A DNA stretch of 64,000 nucleotides from Teredinibacter turnerae (GCF_037935975.1 NZ_CP149817.1:1364001-1428000), one strand, 5' to 3'; shown: positions 46,924 through 56,391, numbered from the stretch's first letter. Notes: generated by a model not told the origin, from the letters alone. Made by a program: numbers and translations.

Positions 46924-47590
46924 AAAAGCCGTTGTGTTGGTATCCGGTGGTCTGGATTCCGCAACTGTACTGGCTATGGCCAAAGATCAGGGGTACGAGT
47001 GTTTTACCTTGAGTTTCGATTACGGTCAGCGCCATCGCGCAGAACTTCAGGCTGCGGAGCGAGTTGCCCAGGCAATGGGAGCGGCTCAGCATAAAGTTGT
47101 CAGCCTGGATCTGCGGACCATAGGCGGTTCGGCACTCACCGATGACAGCATTTCAGTGCCCGAGGGTGAGACCAGCGGAATCCCCGTGACATATGTGCCC
47201 GCGCGCAATACGGTGTTTCTGTCTATTGCCCTGGGGTGGGCAGAAGTGGTGGGGGCGCAGGCCATTTTTATTGGTGTCAATGCGGTGGACTATTCCGGTT
47301 ACCCGGATTGTCGCCCAGAGTATATCAAGGCCTACCAGGCGATGGCGGACTTAGCCACCAAAGCGGGTGTGGAAGGCCGTGGAGTCGCCATAAAAACGCC
47401 GTTAATCGAACTTTCCAAGGCGGACATCATCTGCCACGGCCATGCCTTGCACGTTGATTACGCGCTTACGGTTAGCTGCTATCAGGCGGACGACGATGGC
47501 CGGGCCTGTGGCAAATGCGATAGCTGCCGGTTGCGCCGTCGCGGGTTTTTGGATGCGGGGGTAGAGGATTCCACCCGATACATGGGTTAA
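46916..47590 (+). CDS. queC: 7-cyano-7-deazaguanine synthase QueC
   Basis: QueC converts 7-carboxy-7-deazaguanine to preQ0 using ATP and ammonia. The 224-residue protein starts at GTG 46916 and has the PP-loop [11 protein letters not shown] near residue 10, [18 protein letters not shown], and the zinc cluster [14 protein letters not shown] at the C-terminus. It is translated with queE. Confidence 0.95.
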   Translation: MSKKAVVLVSGGLDSATVLAMAKDQGYECFTLSFDYGQRHRAELQAAERVAQAMGAAQHKVVSLDLRTIGGSALTDDSISVPEGETSGIPVTYVPARNTVFLSIALGWAEVVGAQAIFIGVNAVDYSGYPDCRPEYIKAYQAMADLATKAGVEGRGVAIKTPLIELSKADIICHGHALHVDYALTVSCYQADDDGRACGKCDSCRLRRRGFLDAGVEDSTRYMG

Positions 47591-47675
47591 TCGGCGTTGT
47601 GTTGATGTTTATTTGCGCGACAAGATTGGTTTTTACGCACGACAAGAAAATCAGCAAGAAAACTGTAAAAAAGTC

Positions 47676-47703
47676 TTGTGTTTTAAATTTAAATCATTAT
47701 TAT
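47676..47703 (+). promoter_or_regulatory. Sigma-70 promoter of the tRNA-Lys gene
   Basis: TTGTGT at 47676-47681 and TATTAT at 47698-47703 are separated by 16 bases. The GC-rich GTGCGCC that follows is a typical stringent-control discriminator of stable-RNA promoters. A hairpin with arms CTCTTTC (47710-47716) and GAAAGAG (47728-47734) lies in the leader before the tRNA. Confidence 0.75.
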
Positions 47704-47750
47704 GTGCGCCTCTTTCGGGGGCAACCTGAAAGAGATTAGCACTATGCTAA

Positions 47751-47826
47751 GGGTCGTTAGCTCAGCTGGTAGAGCAGTTGGCTTTTAACCAATTGGTCAC
47801 TGGTTCGAATCCAGTACGACCCACCA
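47751..47826 (+). tRNA. tRNA-Lys (anticodon UUU)
   Basis: The 76 bases fold as a complete cloverleaf: acceptor GGGTCGT/ACGACCC, D arm GCTC/GAGC, anticodon arm GTTGG-CTTTTAA-CCAAT with anticodon TTT, T arm ACTGG-TTCGAAT-CCAGT, and encoded CCA. It decodes AAA/AAG. A promoter lies 50 bases upstream and a strong terminator six bases downstream. Confidence 0.98.
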
Positions 47827-47832
47827 ACACCG

Positions 47833-47859
47833 AAAAAGGGGACGCTAAGTCCCCTTTTT
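47833..47859 (+). terminator. Rho-independent terminator of tRNA-Lys
   Basis: AAAAAGGGGAC and GTCCCCTTTTT form an 11-base perfect stem with loop GCTAA, ending in a T run. It directly follows the tRNA. Confidence 0.95.
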
Positions 47860-47934
47860 CATTTCTCGTTCCCGCCTGGAAGTATTCTACCCAAGGGCGT
47901 AGGCTTTCAAGCATAGGGCAGCGCGCCGAATACT

Positions 47935-48993
47935 ATGTCTGATCACAATCTCACTGCAAAACAAGTCGTTAATTCCTACCTGGACACCGCTCTGGCGACG
48001 CCGCATAAAACGCCCGCCAATAGCGATGAGCTAGTTCAACGCATTAAAGAACGTTTACAGCAGCACGGCGCGGCGCTGGTCGCCCACTATTACACGGCAC
48101 CGGAAATTCAGGCGCTGGCTGAGGCGACCGGGGGAATGGTGGCGGATTCTTTGGAAATGGCCCGCTTCGGCAGAGATCACTCGGCGCAAACGCTGATTGT
48201 TGCCGGGGTGAAGTTTATGGGCGAAACAGCAAAGATTCTGTCTCCAGAAAAGCGTGTATTTATGCCTACGCTCGAGGCCACCTGTTCACTGGACCTGGGT
48301 TGTCCTGCGGATGAGTTTTCCGCGTTTTGCGATCAGCACCCGGACCGCACAGTCGTTGTGTACGCCAATACATCCGCTGCGGTCAAAGCGCGTGCAGATT
48401 GGGTGGTGACTTCAGCCATTGCCCTGGATGTCGTCGATTATCTGGACAGCCAGGGCGAGAAAATACTGTGGGCGCCAGATAAATACCTTGGCAGCTATGT
48501 GCAAAAGCAGACCGGTGCGGATGTATTGCTCTGGGATGGTTCCTGTATTGTGCATGAGGAGTTCAAAGCGCGCGGCATTCTGGACCTGAAAAAGGTGCAC
48601 CCGGACGCTGCCGTGCTGGTACACCCGGAATCACCTGAATCCGTGGTCGAGCTCGCGGACGCTGTTGGTTCCACCAGTCAGTTGATCGCCGCGACGCAGC
48701 GCCTGCCGAACAAAGAATTTATCGTGGCGACTGACCAAGGCATTTTCTACAAAATGCAGCAGGCCAGCCCGGACAAAGTTCTGCATATTGCGCCAACGGG
48801 CGGAAATGGTGCCACCTGTCGCAGTTGTGCTAACTGCCCCTGGATGGCCATGAATGAACTGGAAAACCTGGCGCAGCTTCTGGACAACCTCGAGGCAGCC
48901 AGCGCCAACTGTGAGATCCATGTGGAGCCAGGCTTGGCCGAACAAGCGATGAAGCCTCTCCAGCGTATGCTGGACTTTTCTGCGAAGCGCTAG
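47935..48993 (+). CDS. nadA: Quinolinate synthase A
   Basis: NadA condenses iminoaspartate with dihydroxyacetone phosphate to make quinolinate for NAD synthesis. The 352-residue protein contains the conserved [19 protein letters not shown], cysteine positions in [12 protein letters not shown], and the C-terminal [13 protein letters not shown] that ligate the 4Fe-4S cluster. Typical NadA sequences show the same arrangement. It follows tRNA-Lys after about 110 bases. Confidence 0.96.
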   Translation: MSDHNLTAKQVVNSYLDTALATPHKTPANSDELVQRIKERLQQHGAALVAHYYTAPEIQALAEATGGMVADSLEMARFGRDHSAQTLIVAGVKFMGETAKILSPEKRVFMPTLEATCSLDLGCPADEFSAFCDQHPDRTVVVYANTSAAVKARADWVVTSAIALDVVDYLDSQGEKILWAPDKYLGSYVQKQTGADVLLWDGSCIVHEEFKARGILDLKKVHPDAAVLVHPESPESVVELADAVGSTSQLIAATQRLPNKEFIVATDQGIFYKMQQASPDKVLHIAPTGGNGATCRSCANCPWMAMNELENLAQLLDNLEAASANCEIHVEPGLAEQAMKPLQRMLDFSAKR

Positions 48994-49092
48994 CCTGCGG
49001 CAAAGGCTCTAGTGACACACCCGGTGCGAAAGCGGCATAATTCGCGCCTTCTATCTCCTATGTAAAAACAGCGAATAACAGCGAGACACCCC

Positions 49093-49809
49093 ATGGGACG
49101 TACATACGAAAACCGCAAAGCATCCATGGCCAAAACCGGGGCCATGAAAACCAAACTCTACTCCCGTTACGGTAAAGAAATTTACGTTTGCGCAAAAAAT
49201 GGCGGCGCTGAGGTGGATAGCAATCTGTCCTTGCGGCGCCTGATCGAAAAGGCCAAAAAGGAACAAGTACCAAGTCACGTTATTGACAAGGCGCTCGATA
49301 AAGCGCGCGGCGGTGGCGGTGAAGATTTCGTAACGGTGCGTTTCGAAGGTTTCGGTCCAGGCAATTGTATGGTGATTGTAGACTGCCTGACCGACAATAA
49401 TAATCGTACTTTTGGTGATGTGCGCACCTGTTTTAACAAGGGCAAAGCCAAGCTGGGTGGACAGGGGGCTGTGGCGCACATGTTCGATCACCGCGCTATT
49501 TTCTCTTTCGCATACGACGACGAAGAGCGTGTGCTCGAAGCGCTTATGGAAGAAGACGTGGACGTGGCCGACATTGAAAACGACGATGGCATTATTACCG
49601 TTATTGCGCCTCAAACCGAGTTCTTCAAAACCAAAACGGCGCTGACCAATGCCTTTGGTGACGTGAACTTCGAAGTGGAGGAGATTACCTTCGTGCCGCA
49701 GACCTATGCTGAGATTGAAGGTGACGACAAAGAGCAGATGGAGAAATTTCTCGATTTGCTGAATGATTGCGACGATGTGCAAGAGGTGTATCACAACGCA
49801 ATAATGTGA
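49093..49809 (+). CDS. YebC/PmpR family protein of the YeeN type
   Basis: The 238-residue protein shows the three-domain YebC pattern: the N-terminal [65 protein letters not shown], and the C-terminal [20 protein letters not shown]. The MGR..EN start and the RYEGFG-like RFEGFGPGN make it closer to E. coli YeeN than YebC. YebC-family proteins have been described as transcription regulators and, more recently, as translation factors for difficult proline stretches. Which applies to the YeeN subgroup is not settled, so I give no symbol. Confidence 0.85.
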   Translation: MGRTYENRKASMAKTGAMKTKLYSRYGKEIYVCAKNGGAEVDSNLSLRRLIEKAKKEQVPSHVIDKALDKARGGGGEDFVTVRFEGFGPGNCMVIVDCLTDNNNRTFGDVRTCFNKGKAKLGGQGAVAHMFDHRAIFSFAYDDEERVLEALMEEDVDVADIENDDGIITVIAPQTEFFKTKTALTNAFGDVNFEVEEITFVPQTYAEIEGDDKEQMEKFLDLLNDCDDVQEVYHNAIM

Positions 49810-50139
49810 TGCGCTACCAGGGGGGCGCGAAGCCGCCCTCCATCCGTTCGATTTTAGGAAATAATCGCGCGAGTCCTCGTTGATCTGCACTAATTTTGTT
49901 ATTTTATTTCTGCGCAGTCTCAATATTAGGATGATTATTGATTCTGCTCGTGCTGGCGCCTAGACTGGCGCAATTATGGGTAGTGCGGTTGTGGTGTGTC
50001 GTCACAGTCGCGTCTTTTCTGCTGCATTCAGGCAGCAAGCCCTCCCGGCTTTTACACTTTTCACTATCAAACGTCGGAGCTATGGGCACGCCGCGTGTCG
50101 AGCTAACGACTGTCGGCGCCATTTTGTTGGAGATACGCA
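49810..50139. other. Upstream region of leuA
   Basis: The 330 bases between the YeeN-type gene and leuA hold a GC hairpin just after the first stop (GGGCG and CGCCC at about 49822-49840) and presumably the leuA promoter. A Leu-rich frame from TTG 49938 has no ribosome-binding site and overlaps leuA; I do not call it a leader peptide. Confidence 0.4.
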
Positions 50140-51687
50140 ATGAGCAAACCTAAACTGGTGATTTTCGATACCACCCTCAGGGACGGGGAACAAAGCCCGG
50201 GTGCGTCTATGACCCGCGATGAAAAGATTCGAATTGCCAAAATGCTGGAAAAGATGCGGGTTGATGTAATCGAAGCCGGGTTTGCGATTGCCAGTCAGGG
50301 TGATTTTGAATCAGTGCGGGCGGTCGCCAAGGCAGTCAAAGATTCGACCGTGTGCAGTTTGGCGCGCGCGGTCGATGCCGATATCGACCGGGCCGCAGAG
50401 GCGCTTAAAGGCGCCAACTCTGCGCGAATCCACACGTTTATCGCCACCTCGCCAATTCACATGAAGTACAAGCTGAAGATGGAACCTGATGCAGTGCTGG
50501 CGCAGGCGGTACACGCAGTGAAGCGCGCGCGCAATTACACCGATAACGTAGAGTTCTCGCTCGAGGATGGCAGCCGTTCAGAGTTCGACTTTATGTGCAA
50601 GATCGTTGAAGCGGTGATCGATGCGGGTGCAGGCACAATCAACGTGCCTGACACTGTCGGCTATGGCGAGCCAGGTGAATACGGGGCAATGTTCCGCCAT
50701 CTTATTGAGTCCGTCGCCAATGCCGATAAGGCCATCTTCTCTACCCATTGTCACAACGACCTTGGTCTCGCAGTGGCCAATTCTTTGTCCGCGGTGATGA
50801 ACGGTGTGCGCCAAATAGAGTGCACGATTAACGGCCTTGGTGAACGCGCTGGAAATGCCTCGCTGGAAGAAGTGGTGATGGCGGTGCGCACACGCAAAGA
50901 CATATTTCCTGTCGAAACGGGGATCGTTACAGAACACATCGTACCTACCTCCAGACTGGTATCGTCCATCACCGGTTTCCCGGTGCAACCTAACAAGGCG
51001 ATTGTCGGCGCTAATGCGTTTGCCCACGAATCCGGTATTCACCAGGATGGGGTATTAAAGCATCGTGAAACCTATGAAATCATGCGTGCAGAAGATGTTG
51101 GCTGGAACGCGAATAAAATTGTTCTGGGTAAGCACTCCGGTCGCGCTGCCGTGAAGGCGCGGTTTGAAGAGCTCGGTATCACCTTCGACAGCCAGGATGC
51201 ATTGAACCAGGCATTTGCGCGGTTTAAGGATCTGGCAGACAAAAAGCACGAGATCTTCGATGAGGATCTGCACACGCTGATTTCCGGCAAAGCCAACGAA
51301 AATATTGAAGAGCATTATCTGCTTGTGGATATGCATGTGTGCTCGAAAACCGGTGAGAAGCCGGTCGCGCAATTGCGACTGCAGGTGCGGGGCCAGGATC
51401 TGGACGCCGAAGCCGAAGGCAGTGGCCCGGTCGATGCCGTGTATAAGGCCATTGAAAGCATCGTCAACAGTGGTGCCGAACAGCTGCTCTACTCCGTCAA
51501 TGCCATTACCCAGGGCGCGGATGCCCAGGGCGAAGTGACAGTGAGACTCGAGCGCGACGGCGTGATAGTTAACGGTATTGGATCTGACACGGATATCGTG
51601 TCGGCATCGGCGAAAGCGTACCTGCACGCACTCAACCTGTTGGACTCTGGTACTGCACGCTCCCACCCGCAGCGTGACGGGGTGTAA
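50140..51687 (+). CDS. leuA: 2-isopropylmalate synthase
   Basis: LeuA condenses acetyl-CoA and 2-oxoisovalerate in the first step of leucine synthesis. The 515-residue protein has the HMGL-like domain ([45 protein letters not shown]) and a C-terminal regulatory domain (about 390-500). The [22 protein letters not shown] segment is typical of LeuA. The 515-residue length fits the short, E. coli-type LeuA. No leuBCD genes are in the window. Confidence 0.93.
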   Translation: MSKPKLVIFDTTLRDGEQSPGASMTRDEKIRIAKMLEKMRVDVIEAGFAIASQGDFESVRAVAKAVKDSTVCSLARAVDADIDRAAEALKGANSARIHTFIATSPIHMKYKLKMEPDAVLAQAVHAVKRARNYTDNVEFSLEDGSRSEFDFMCKIVEAVIDAGAGTINVPDTVGYGEPGEYGAMFRHLIESVANADKAIFSTHCHNDLGLAVANSLSAVMNGVRQIECTINGLGERAGNASLEEVVMAVRTRKDIFPVETGIVTEHIVPTSRLVSSITGFPVQPNKAIVGANAFAHESGIHQDGVLKHRETYEIMRAEDVGWNANKIVLGKHSGRAAVKARFEELGITFDSQDALNQAFARFKDLADKKHEIFDEDLHTLISGKANENIEEHYLLVDMHVCSKTGEKPVAQLRLQVRGQDLDAEAEGSGPVDAVYKAIESIVNSGAEQLLYSVNAITQGADAQGEVTVRLERDGVIVNGIGSDTDIVSASAKAYLHALNLLDSGTARSHPQRDGV

Positions 51688-51729
51688 CGTCCGCTGGTGA
51701 CGGGGTGAGGCTCAGGGTACACTGTGGCG

Positions 51730-52542
51730 ATGAATGAACATCAACGTATGCATTATATGGAGGCCATGGGGATCGACATGTTCGTTCCCCGTGTGCACTT
51801 GCCCCACGCTTTAGCATCTCGGCCGCTCTCGTTTGCCGCTGTGGACGAGCTGGTTCCCTCGCCAGCACAAGCGTCTGTGGCGGGACTTATCGGTGAGGAA
51901 GCCGTTGGGGACGTTCTGTTAGAGACGCAGAAAGACGCTGCAACTCCGGCGCCTCATACTGCTGTTACAGAGGCCTCTGTCGAGCGTATTCTCGGTAAAT
52001 CCGCCAGCTTGAGCCTGGTACCCGATACCAAACCGCTGGTAGAGGGTAGCGCGAGTATCTCCGCGATGGATGCGCCCGCAGAGAGGTTTTCCCTCGAAAT
52101 CTGGCAACTTCCGGAATATCTAGTTTTGGATAGCCATGTCGCCGGCAGCGGTTTACCTACCGCTGCACTTCTTCACAACCTTCTTCGTCATCTTGTCTAT
52201 ACTTTATCGGTATTACCAGAGTCAGAGCTTATTCACTGGCCTATGGTTGATTTACCTAACAAGCCTAAACACTTATCCGCCGCCAGAGAGATGATGGGAC
52301 CTTTGCTGGAAGCTAAGCTCACCCAATCGAAGCAATTGCTCCTCTTTGGCGAGGACGTTTTTCGGGTGATTGCCAGTGATGCCGATCTGGCTCGCGGGTT
52401 CACCGAGGCCTGTTACACCACAATAACAATAGACGACGGTAAGCGAGCACTGGTTTTGCCAAGCTTGTCAGCGCTGTTGCATGAACCTCTGCGGAAGAAG
52501 GGGGTTTGGCAGGCGCTTCAGTTGCTCACACCGCAGATGTAG
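51730..52542 (+). CDS. HolD-like protein, putative DNA polymerase III psi subunit
   Basis: The 270-residue protein lies four bases before rimI, the place held by holD in E. coli and a psi-like protein in Pseudomonas. Its N-terminus HYMEAMGIDMFVPR resembles the LQQLGITQW segment of HolD that binds chi/SSB. The C-terminal ALVLPSLSALLHEPLRKKGVWQALQLL aligns with the HolD segment containing SPALTDLRANPTARAALWQQI. A divergent, Ala/Pro-rich middle region makes it twice the size of E. coli psi. The match is by position and weak similarity, so this is a proposal. A GTG at 51724 is an alternative start. Confidence 0.55.
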   Translation: MNEHQRMHYMEAMGIDMFVPRVHLPHALASRPLSFAAVDELVPSPAQASVAGLIGEEAVGDVLLETQKDAATPAPHTAVTEASVERILGKSASLSLVPDTKPLVEGSASISAMDAPAERFSLEIWQLPEYLVLDSHVAGSGLPTAALLHNLLRHLVYTLSVLPESELIHWPMVDLPNKPKHLSAAREMMGPLLEAKLTQSKQLLLFGEDVFRVIASDADLARGFTEACYTTITIDDGKRALVLPSLSALLHEPLRKKGVWQALQLLTPQM

Positions 52543-52546
52543 ATGC

Positions 52547-53050
52547 ATGATCGACGATATCCACAATGGCCTTCAACGCCGGCTTCAGCTCAGTAATGGA
52601 ACTGCGTGTGAGTTAGTCAATTTTCAGCAAGCACACCTTGACGATATATACGCGCTGGAGTGCGAAGCAAACCCGTTTCCCTGGAGCAAACGCAATTTCG
52701 TTGACTCCATTGCCAGCAGCCATATTTGTACAGGTGTGAAAATTGGTGACCAGTGGATTGCCCAGGCGGTGTTTTCAATCGCATCCGGTGACGCAGAGAT
52801 ACTGATTATTTCTGTCGATCCAAAGTGGCAGGGGCAGGGTGTCGCAAGCCAGTTGCTCGATACTATGTGCGAAATACTGGAAGACTACGCTGCAGAGATT
52901 TTTCTCGAAGTGCGTGAGTCGAACGAAGCGGCAATTCGGTTGTACGAAAAATGCGGGTTCAACTGTCTGGGCATTCGCCCCAATTATTACCCGCGGAAAA
53001 AAGGGCGAGAAGACGCCCATATTTATGGTAAAAGCCTGCGCATCGGCTGA
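52547..53050 (+). CDS. rimI: Ribosomal-protein-S18-alanine N-acetyltransferase RimI
   Basis: RimI acetylates the N-terminus of ribosomal protein S18. The 167-residue GNAT protein shows LECEANPFPWSKRNFVDSI, the acetyl-CoA loop VDPKWQGQGVASQLLD and VRESNEAAIRLYEKCGFNCLGIRPNYYPRKKGREDAHIY. ATG 52547 lies four bases after the HolD-like stop; the longer frame from 52481 overlaps that gene and is unlikely. Confidence 0.9.
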   Translation: MIDDIHNGLQRRLQLSNGTACELVNFQQAHLDDIYALECEANPFPWSKRNFVDSIASSHICTGVKIGDQWIAQAVFSIASGDAEILIISVDPKWQGQGVASQLLDTMCEILEDYAAEIFLEVRESNEAAIRLYEKCGFNCLGIRPNYYPRKKGREDAHIYGKSLRIG

Positions 53051-53094
53051 TGCCGCAACCAGCTGCGCAGGCATATACCGGTTTCCACCTCGAT

Positions 53095-53766
53095 TTATAG
53101 CCGCTCAATCACCACTTTTGCGACGGGGCCGCGCCAATCGTATTGTGCCGCGTCAATGTCCCCACTACCGCTGATACCCGCGGCGACATGAACAAAGCCT
53201 TCTCCTGAATCCTCTGGTGAAAACGGGATACCTCCGCACAAGGGGCCGGGGATTGTGGCGCAAGTTTCACTATTCGTCTCTGAACCAGCATCGTACGCGT
53301 AGGCCAGGGAGGTCTGCGCACGCTGTGTTGGTAGGGCTACGGCATCCAACGCGACAAAGGTATCGTTAGTAGGCAGCAACATGGCCGCCAGCGACAGGGT
53401 TCGTACTCCTGCAGCCGCTGCAATGGTTATCTCAACAGAAGAACCTGCCGCCAGCAAGCCTTCGCTTTTCGCAATATCACTCACGCCACGGCTGTTGGAC
53501 AGCTGTTCCGCCAAGAGACTCGTATCTCCCCCTTCCGCGATATTGGTTATCGCCTCGCTCGCAGGTTCGCCCAAGCTGAAAAAATGCACAGCAGGTTTAT
53601 GGCTGGCGACTATAAAAGGTGTAAAGCTTTGGTGTTTGGTAATGTTGGTGATGGTGATTTTATACTGGTGTTGCGGTCGATCACGCTCTGGTTCTGCGTT
53701 CACCGCGGTGGTAAATACCAGGCTGGCCAGCGTAATCGCAACGGCTTTCTTTAATGATGCATACAT
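53095..53766 (-). CDS. Secreted spondin-domain protein
   Basis: The 223-residue product has a signal peptide (cleavage after VNA, about residue 24). A spondin-N-like domain follows: YKITITNITKHQSFTPFIVASHKPAVHFFSLGEPASEAITNIAEGGD. Two cysteines (ETCATIPGPLCGG) and GEGFVHVAAGISGSGD follow, and the chain ends PVAKVVIERL. AAGGAG precedes the ATG. Such proteins are secreted and of unknown role. The gene is convergent with rimI. Confidence 0.8.
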   Translation of the reverse strand: MYASLKKAVAITLASLVFTTAVNAEPERDRPQHQYKITITNITKHQSFTPFIVASHKPAVHFFSLGEPASEAITNIAEGGDTSLLAEQLSNSRGVSDIAKSEGLLAAGSSVEITIAAAAGVRTLSLAAMLLPTNDTFVALDAVALPTQRAQTSLAYAYDAGSETNSETCATIPGPLCGGIPFSPEDSGEGFVHVAAGISGSGDIDAAQYDWRGPVAKVVIERL

Positions 53767-54092
53767 TTTCTCGTCTCCTTGTGTTTTTGTTTGTCACGGC
53801 AACACGATAAATAAAGAGTGAGTCATAGGCTTAACAAAAGCATGACCAATTCATCACCAAATTATCACGGGCTTGCCTGCCGAGTGGTTCTGCTTGTAAA
53901 ACTTTGTCTGATTTACATTTACGTAATGTTTTTTGAGGGGGGCGAGCACTATGATTTATTTCAACTTCAAAACGCTTTAAACCGGTCCAGGTTACGGCTG
54001 TTGGGTATTACCAGTGCATGATTTAGGGACCAATGTAATTTTCTCGCAATAATCAGAGATAAAGGGTCGGAAATAGTCAGGATGCAATCGCG
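53767..54092. other. Intergenic region between spondin protein and barrel protein genes
   Basis: These 326 bases contain the divergent promoters of the two flanking genes. A 67-codon frame from GTG 53818 has no ribosome-binding site and an odd composition, so it is not called. No other content is seen. Confidence 0.45.
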
Positions 54093-54704
54093 ATGAATAT
54101 TAAAGAATTATCTTGCTCAGTTGTTTTAAGTTTACTTTCCTCCGTCTGTGCAGCAGAGGCATTTCACCCCTTTTCAGTGGGGGGTGGCATAGGTACCGCA
54201 GACATCACCCTGGAGGGCTTACCGTTCGAACAGGAGGATGAAATAGTTGGTTTGACCGGGAGCCTGGGCTACAGCTTCACGCGAAACCTCGGGGTGTCTT
54301 ATCGCTGGAGCTCCCAGGATGAGTCCGATTTTTTAGATTTTTTTGATTTCGATCCAGATCTCGAGCTGGTGCGAAACGACCTTCTCGCCAATTACACCCA
54401 CTATTTTGGTCGTGGTTTCATTCGGGCACACCTCGGTCTGAGCGCCTGGCGTTCCAAAGGTAATGTGCGAGAGACGCAGGTAACAGGATTTGAGTATATG
54501 GATTTTGATTCAGCTAAGTGGGATATAGAAAAACACACCACCTACAAAGCGAATTACACCAAAGAAAGCGTGGACCCGGTGGTGGGTGTTGCGGTCGGCT
54601 TTGATATTCGCCGCCGTGTGGAATTCGTATTGGGTTACGATTATATGAATACGGATTACTTTAAGTTGGGTAGTACGTCGTTTATTGTTAATGTTCGAAT
54701 CTAA
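54093..54704 (+). CDS. Outer-membrane beta-barrel protein
   Basis: The 203-residue product has a signal peptide (cleavage near CAAEAF) and OmpA-like strands: FSVGGGIGTADITL, EIVGLTGSLGYSFTRNLGVSYRW, RGFIRAHLGLSAWRS, PVVGVAVGFDIRRRVEFVLGYDYMNTDYF. The last strand ends in VNVRI. This matches small eight-stranded barrels such as OmpA/OmpW types. AGGA lies about ten bases before the ATG. Confidence 0.75.
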   Translation: MNIKELSCSVVLSLLSSVCAAEAFHPFSVGGGIGTADITLEGLPFEQEDEIVGLTGSLGYSFTRNLGVSYRWSSQDESDFLDFFDFDPDLELVRNDLLANYTHYFGRGFIRAHLGLSAWRSKGNVRETQVTGFEYMDFDSAKWDIEKHTTYKANYTKESVDPVVGVAVGFDIRRRVEFVLGYDYMNTDYFKLGSTSFIVNVRI

Positions 54705-54745
54705 GCGGCGTTGCTACTGCGGGCATATCTATTAACCCGGTAGTT

Positions 54746-54766
54746 AAATAGAAGATCCTATTTATT
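54746..54766. repeat. Dispersed AT-rich palindrome, copy 2
   Basis: AAATAG, a six-base loop ending GATC, and CTATTTATT repeat the core of the hairpin at 36162-36193. The two copies are identical over AAATAGA.GATCCTATTTATTT apart from one loop base. It lies in the gap between the barrel gene and the convergent lipoprotein gene, a terminator-like position. Confidence 0.6.
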
Positions 54767-54804
54767 TTATTGCGCGCCCTAACTTCGTAATTTTGTTTTC
54801 TGAG

Positions 54805-55551
54805 TTAAGGAACCTCACTTGTTGCTGGGGCTGAACAAGCCGTTTCTTCGTAGAGTTCAAAATTATCGACAACCACCTGCGTTTTTTTATGGTGGTTTTT
54901 CGACGTAGTGCTGGTGTTTTGCAGTTCTATTTTTAAGGGTCTGCCCAAAGATTGAGGCTGGCTGGGTGTTTTTGCGATTAATTGAACTTTGAGGAACTCG
55001 CCCTCTACGGGAACTGGTCGGCTGGTTTTGGCGAGGAGTTCGTTTCCGGCGAATAGTGCGAGTCGGTAACTGCCAAAGGGAATGTCTATTCTTCTGCCGA
55101 TTAACGCTGTTAATGTGTAGGTCGCATTCGCTTTTAGTGGGTGATTCAGCGTTTGCTTAATTTTGACCGTGCCTCGATGAAGAAAACCAACGTTATCACC
55201 TGAGTTTTCCACATTAAATGTGATGACTTTATGTTGTTGTATGTCGAATGTCCCTGCCCCTTTTTGCGGATCCAGCAGGTAGGTCGGGTCTGCTTCAATG
55301 CCCCATCCCTTATCAATGCCATATTTCCAATAGCTCGGTGCTCCGAGGACGTCGCTTTCAAACCCTGGGTTACTGATGTAGATCTTGGTTGTCTGCTTCC
55401 CGTCAATGCACTCAGAGGTAACGCCATTTCTGGAGCCGTAATGCATTATTTGGGGTGCCGTGAATCTTATGCCACCGTTTTCCCCCATTTGAATGCAAGA
55501 TGCCATAAACGGTAAAACACAGATAAATGGTAAGTTCAATGAAATCCTCAC
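54805..55551 (-). CDS. Putative lipoprotein with carbohydrate-binding-like domain (GTG start)
   Basis: GTG 55551 is chosen because AAGGAGG lies about six bases before it; the ATG at 55584 gives an extra N-terminal stretch without such a signal. The 248-residue product has a short signal ending FMASC, a plausible lipobox. The mature part includes ISNPGFESD..GAPSYWKYG, TYTLTALIGRR, FGSYRLALFAGNELL and VVVDNFELYEE. This 'NPGFE..W' to 'VDNFELYE' layout is typical of jelly-roll carbohydrate-binding domains. I do not know its ligand. Confidence 0.65.
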   Translation of the reverse strand: MRISLNLPFICVLPFMASCIQMGENGGIRFTAPQIMHYGSRNGVTSECIDGKQTTKIYISNPGFESDVLGAPSYWKYGIDKGWGIEADPTYLLDPQKGAGTFDIQQHKVITFNVENSGDNVGFLHRGTVKIKQTLNHPLKANATYTLTALIGRRIDIPFGSYRLALFAGNELLAKTSRPVPVEGEFLKVQLIAKTPSQPQSLGRPLKIELQNTSTTSKNHHKKTQVVVDNFELYEETACSAPATSEVP

Positions 55552-56042
55552 TGGCCCCTCCTTTGACTGTTTCCAGTAAAACACTCTGGTGTGAGCGTGC
55601 TATTTTTCTAATTTGGACACACGTCGTTGTGTGATGGCGGGCTAACTAAGCCCCGACTGAGTGGGCTGAGTGCCAGTCGGTTACGCTAAATCAATTGCTG
55701 ACTGATTTCTATGATTGAAGGCGCCAATTGCTTCTGCAGATTTACACGCCTTCTGGCGATTGAAATTTGGCGATACACACAGTTACGGAGACGGAATAGC
55801 GCAGGTATGAGATCGACTGGTGGTATTGAGTGTTATCGAGTGGCTGCGGATATTGAGCAATAAAAGGATTAAACCTGCTGGGCGTCATATTAAACTTGTG
55901 GGGTGTGGGGTGTGGGGTGTTGGGGAAGTAGGACAGTCGGGTGCGATGAACCAGTTGCGCAAGCGTCTATGGTAGTGCGCTATTGGGCGCCGGTGTCGGG
56001 GTATCACCCGGTGCTTTGAATTGCTGGATGATACCCACGTGA
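55552..56042. other. Intergenic region with G-quadruplex motif
   Basis: Nearly 500 bases lie between the lipoprotein gene start and the MITE-like element. They hold no gene I can support. A three-fold GTGGGGT repeat at 55898-55918 makes up most of the G-quadruplex motif listed separately. Confidence 0.5.
55900..55925 (+). other. G-quadruplex motif
   Basis: Four runs of four G (55900-55903, 55907-55910, 55914-55917 and 55922-55925) are separated by loops TGT, TGT and TGTT. This is a near-ideal intramolecular G4 on the plus strand. It could affect replication or transcription, or be a simple repeat without function. Confidence 0.7.
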
Positions 56043-56391
56043 CTAGGGCCTGTTAACACTAATTCAATTCGCTCTGCTGGAGCCTGTATTTTCAGGATGA
56101 AAGGCATTTTTGGCGTTGTTTAGCGGGCTAAACGAGCGAAAAATAACGCATCAGCCTGGAAATACAGGCCCAGCCCTGCGGGTTGCGGCTAAAATCCCGC
56201 TCTCAGCGTTGTTTATCGCTCAGTTGGAACAACCACTAAAACGCCGGGAGCGTTTTAGCGTGTAACCCCGTAGGGGTGAGGCATAGGGATATGCCGAACA
56301 ACCTGCACTCCAAACGTCGGGGTGCCGCATCACTCGATAGCGAAATTTTAGCCGCAACAGAATGAATCGAATTAGTGTTAACAGGCCCTAG
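56043..56391. mobile_element. MITE-like element with inverted ends and CTAG flanks
   Basis: The element proper is 56047-56387 (341 bases). Its ends begin GGCCTGTTAACACTAATTC and are inverted repeats over about 30 bases with three mismatches. CTAG lies directly outside each end (56043-56046 and 56388-56391), compatible with a four-base target duplication of the IS5 type; CTAG is also self-complementary, so the end could instead extend by four bases. Inside are further inverted repeats: GCCTGTATTTTCAGG (56082-56096) against 56155-56169, and CTAAAACGC with GCGTTTTAG (56236-56258). It has no open frame for a transposase, so it is probably non-autonomous. It sits just 23 bases past the pgm stop. 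Confidence 0.8.

Noticed and set aside
49051-49923. 290-codon open frame opposite the YeeN-type gene
   Set aside because: The plus-strand product matches a known family from end to end; the antisense product does not.
49938-50153. Leu-rich frame before leuA that could be an attenuator leader peptide
   Set aside because: It would start at TTG without a ribosome-binding site and runs through the leuA start. No terminator/antiterminator pair is visible.
53818-54021. 67-codon plus-strand frame
   Set aside because: It starts at GTG with no Shine-Dalgarno and has no recognisable features.
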